Source of the DNA: Verrucomicrobiota bacterium
Lineage (GTDB): Bacteria > Verrucomicrobiota > Lentisphaeria > Oligosphaerales > Oligosphaeraceae
Direction of reading: 5' to 3'
Length of the DNA stretch: 7,834 nt
Assembly (NCBI GenBank): GCA_022709995.1
Contig: JAKLHU010000085.1
Coordinates: 1-7,834, forward strand
Shown: in pieces, positions 6,657 to 7,834 of the stretch
Layout of the letters: the number at the start of each line of letters is the position of its first letter
Numbering within the stretch: the first letter of the stretch is position 1
Notes under the pieces: model-generated
Database searches by the model: none
Seen by the model: only the letters and a program-made list of their open reading frames with translations
Told to the model about the DNA's origin: nothing
Translations under genes and position numbers: made by a program

Positions 6657-7834
6657 TCAGCGCAGCTCCACGCCGGCGATGGCGCCAATGGCGGCGCGGA
6701 TCTTCGCCTGCAACGCGTTCGCCTCGTCGTCGGTAATCGTCTTTTCCGCATTCCGGAAGGTGATCGAATACGCCCGGCTGCCGCGATTCTTGCCCAAAAT
6801 CTTCTCGTCGGCAAAAATGTCGAACAAGCTGATTTTTTCCACAAACGGCAAGTTCAGGGCAGTGATGGTGTCCAGCACCTTCTGGTGGGTCAGTTCGACC
6901 GGGGCGACGAAGGAGATGTCGCGCGCGGTGGCGGGGAATTGCGGCAGGGCCGCGTATTTCAGCGGCGGCGGCGTCATGGCCAGAATGTCCCCAAGCTCAA
7001 TCAAGGCGATGAACAGCGGAGCGCGAAGGCGGATGCCCTTGACCAGTTCCGGGGCGGCTTCGCCAAACGCAACAACGGGCTTGCCCTGGCATTCCCAGAC
7101 GGCGGCCGCGCCCGGCTTGAAGGCCGGTGCGGTCAACGGCTGCCAGGCCGGAGCCGGCAGGCGCCGCTTGCCCAGCCAGGACTCCAAAATCCCCTTCAGG
7201 TCGAAGAAGTCGATGGTTTCCGCCAGTTCGGCGCCGAAGCGCTCGGGATGGCGCTTGCCGGTGACGGCGATGGCGGCCTGCAGCCGCTCGGCGCCGGCGC
7301 CGTCCGCCTGGCGGATGAAGACGCGGCCCGTCTCAAAAATGCCCAGGTCGTGCTGGCTGCGGGAGATGTTGTGGTTGACCACCTGCAGCAGGCCTGGCAG
7401 CAGGGTCGGGCGCAAATAGGCCGTGTCAAGGCTGATCGGGTTGGAGACTTTGAGAAGGTCCTCCTCGCGCAGGTTCGTCCCGAGCAGGCATTGCGGCAAC
7501 GACCACATGCTGTAGTTGATGATTTCATCCAGCCCGAGGCCTTGGAATTCGGCGCGGGCCTTTTCCTGGGGGAGGAATTTATCGTCGGCCAGACGTCCGC
7601 CGAGCTTGGCGATGGCGGGCGTTTCCGGGATGCGGTCAAGACCGCACATCTGGGCGACTTCTTCGACGAGGTCGTGTTCGGCATGCAGGTCAAAGCGCCA
7701 GCCCGGGGTTTTGACGCGCACGGCCTTGTCGTCCTGGGCGAGGATGGCCAGGCCGCGGCGGCGCAGATTCTCGGCCATCTCGATGCCGATGTAACCCCCG
7801 CCGATCACGATGGCGCTGCGGGCGCCGCCATCGA
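6657..7834 (-). CDS. pheT: Phenylalanyl-tRNA synthetase beta subunit, C-terminal part, joined at its 5' end to foreign sequence
   Basis: The beta subunit of the PheS2-PheT2 enzyme that charges tRNA-Phe; it is normally near 800 residues. Only the last 365 or so are here. Numbered from the GTG at 7808: most of the B5 DNA-binding-like domain (about 20-75; VRVKTPGWRFDL, DLVEEVAQMCGLDRIP), the B6/B7 synthetase-like core (about 80-250; NYSMWSLPQ, NPISLDTAYLRPTLLPGLL, LGIFETGRVF), and the C-terminal ferredoxin-fold anticodon-binding domain B8 (about 290-383; LPQFPATARDISFVAP, SRAYSITFRN, ending GVELR). The stop is TGA 6659-6657, followed by a terminator. Residues before about 20 are not PheT: they are a dinucleotide-binding motif (see the entry at 7749). 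The frame stays open to the window edge, so the 5' end is not seen. As written this cannot be a functional PheT, since the tRNA-binding B2, B3/B4 editing domain and the start of B5 are absent. Confidence 0.88.
   Translation of the reverse strand, partial: DGGARSAIVIGGGYIGIEMAENLRRRGLAILAQDDKAVRVKTPGWRFDLHAEHDLVEEVAQMCGLDRIPETPAIAKLGGRLADDKFLPQEKARAEFQGLGLDEIINYSMWSLPQCLLGTNLREEDLLKVSNPISLDTAYLRPTLLPGLLQVVNHNISRSQHDLGIFETGRVFIRQADGAGAERLQAAIAVTGKRHPERFGAELAETIDFFDLKGILESWLGKRRLPAPAWQPLTAPAFKPGAAAVWECQGKPVVAFGEAAPELVKGIRLRAPLFIALIELGDILAMTPPPLKYAALPQFPATARDISFVAPVELTHQKVLDTITALNLPFVEKISLFDIFADEKILGKNRGSRAYSITFRNAEKTITDDEANALQAKIRAAIGAIAGVELR
7749..7834 (-). other. Fragment of a pyridine-nucleotide disulfide oxidoreductase, in frame with pheT
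   Basis: The translated minus strand reads DGGARSAIVIGGGYIGIE followed by MAENLRRRGL. This is the classical NAD(P)H-binding beta-alpha-beta motif of FAD-dependent disulfide oxidoreductases (CoA-disulfide reductase/NADH oxidase type): a leading basic residue, a hydrophobic strand, GxGxxG in the form GGGYIG, the E of IGIE and AENLRRRGL. In a normal member the next strand would read like EVTLVE. Here PheT sequence (AILAQDD) begins instead. The join lies between about 7740 and 7769, where both proteins would read something like LRRxGL, so short shared sequence could have mediated it. Confidence 0.75.

Overview
This 7.8-kb window is GC-rich bacterial chromosomal DNA, densely coded, with no rRNA, tRNA, CRISPR array or recognisable insertion sequence. 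The secreted glycoside hydrolase belongs to a GH42-like group, and the 4Fe-4S protein to a QueG-related paralogous group. From memory, both are especially common in Lentisphaerota (Victivallales) and relatives in the PVC superphylum, so such an organism is the best guess. This is inference and was not checked by a search.

Left part (1-2302, + strand): a cold-shock-domain/DUF1294 membrane protein whose start probably lies just outside the window; a 148-aa protein of unknown function starting one base after it and probably translationally coupled; then, after a 154-bp gap with no clear signal, a 347-aa QueG-like iron-sulfur protein. A 118-bp convergent gap holding a small hairpin follows.

Centre (2421-5737, - strand): one large exported GH42-like glycoside hydrolase of about 1105 residues (signal peptide, two beta-sandwich modules, TIM barrel, GATase-like domain, C-terminal domain). 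It is split by a single-base frameshift near 3152, so it reads as an 869-aa N-terminal part and a 243-aa C-terminal part. The predicted acid/base glutamate appears to be glutamine.

Right part (5930-7834, - strand): an EfpL/YeiP-type elongation factor P paralogue with its own ribosome binding site and a possible promoter. Upstream of it in the transcription direction lies the C-terminal part of phenylalanyl-tRNA synthetase beta (pheT), which ends at a clear intrinsic terminator. At the window edge the pheT frame runs, without interruption, into the nucleotide-binding motif of an unrelated pyridine-nucleotide disulfide oxidoreductase. That chimeric junction is the most anomalous feature here and could be an assembly artefact or a real recombination product.

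The genes do not form one pathway. There are two housekeeping translation genes, one polysaccharide-degradation gene, one redox enzyme and a small membrane/nucleic-acid-binding pair. I found no convincing new multi-gene system. The points worth following are the pheT chimera, the broken hydrolase and its acid/base substitution.
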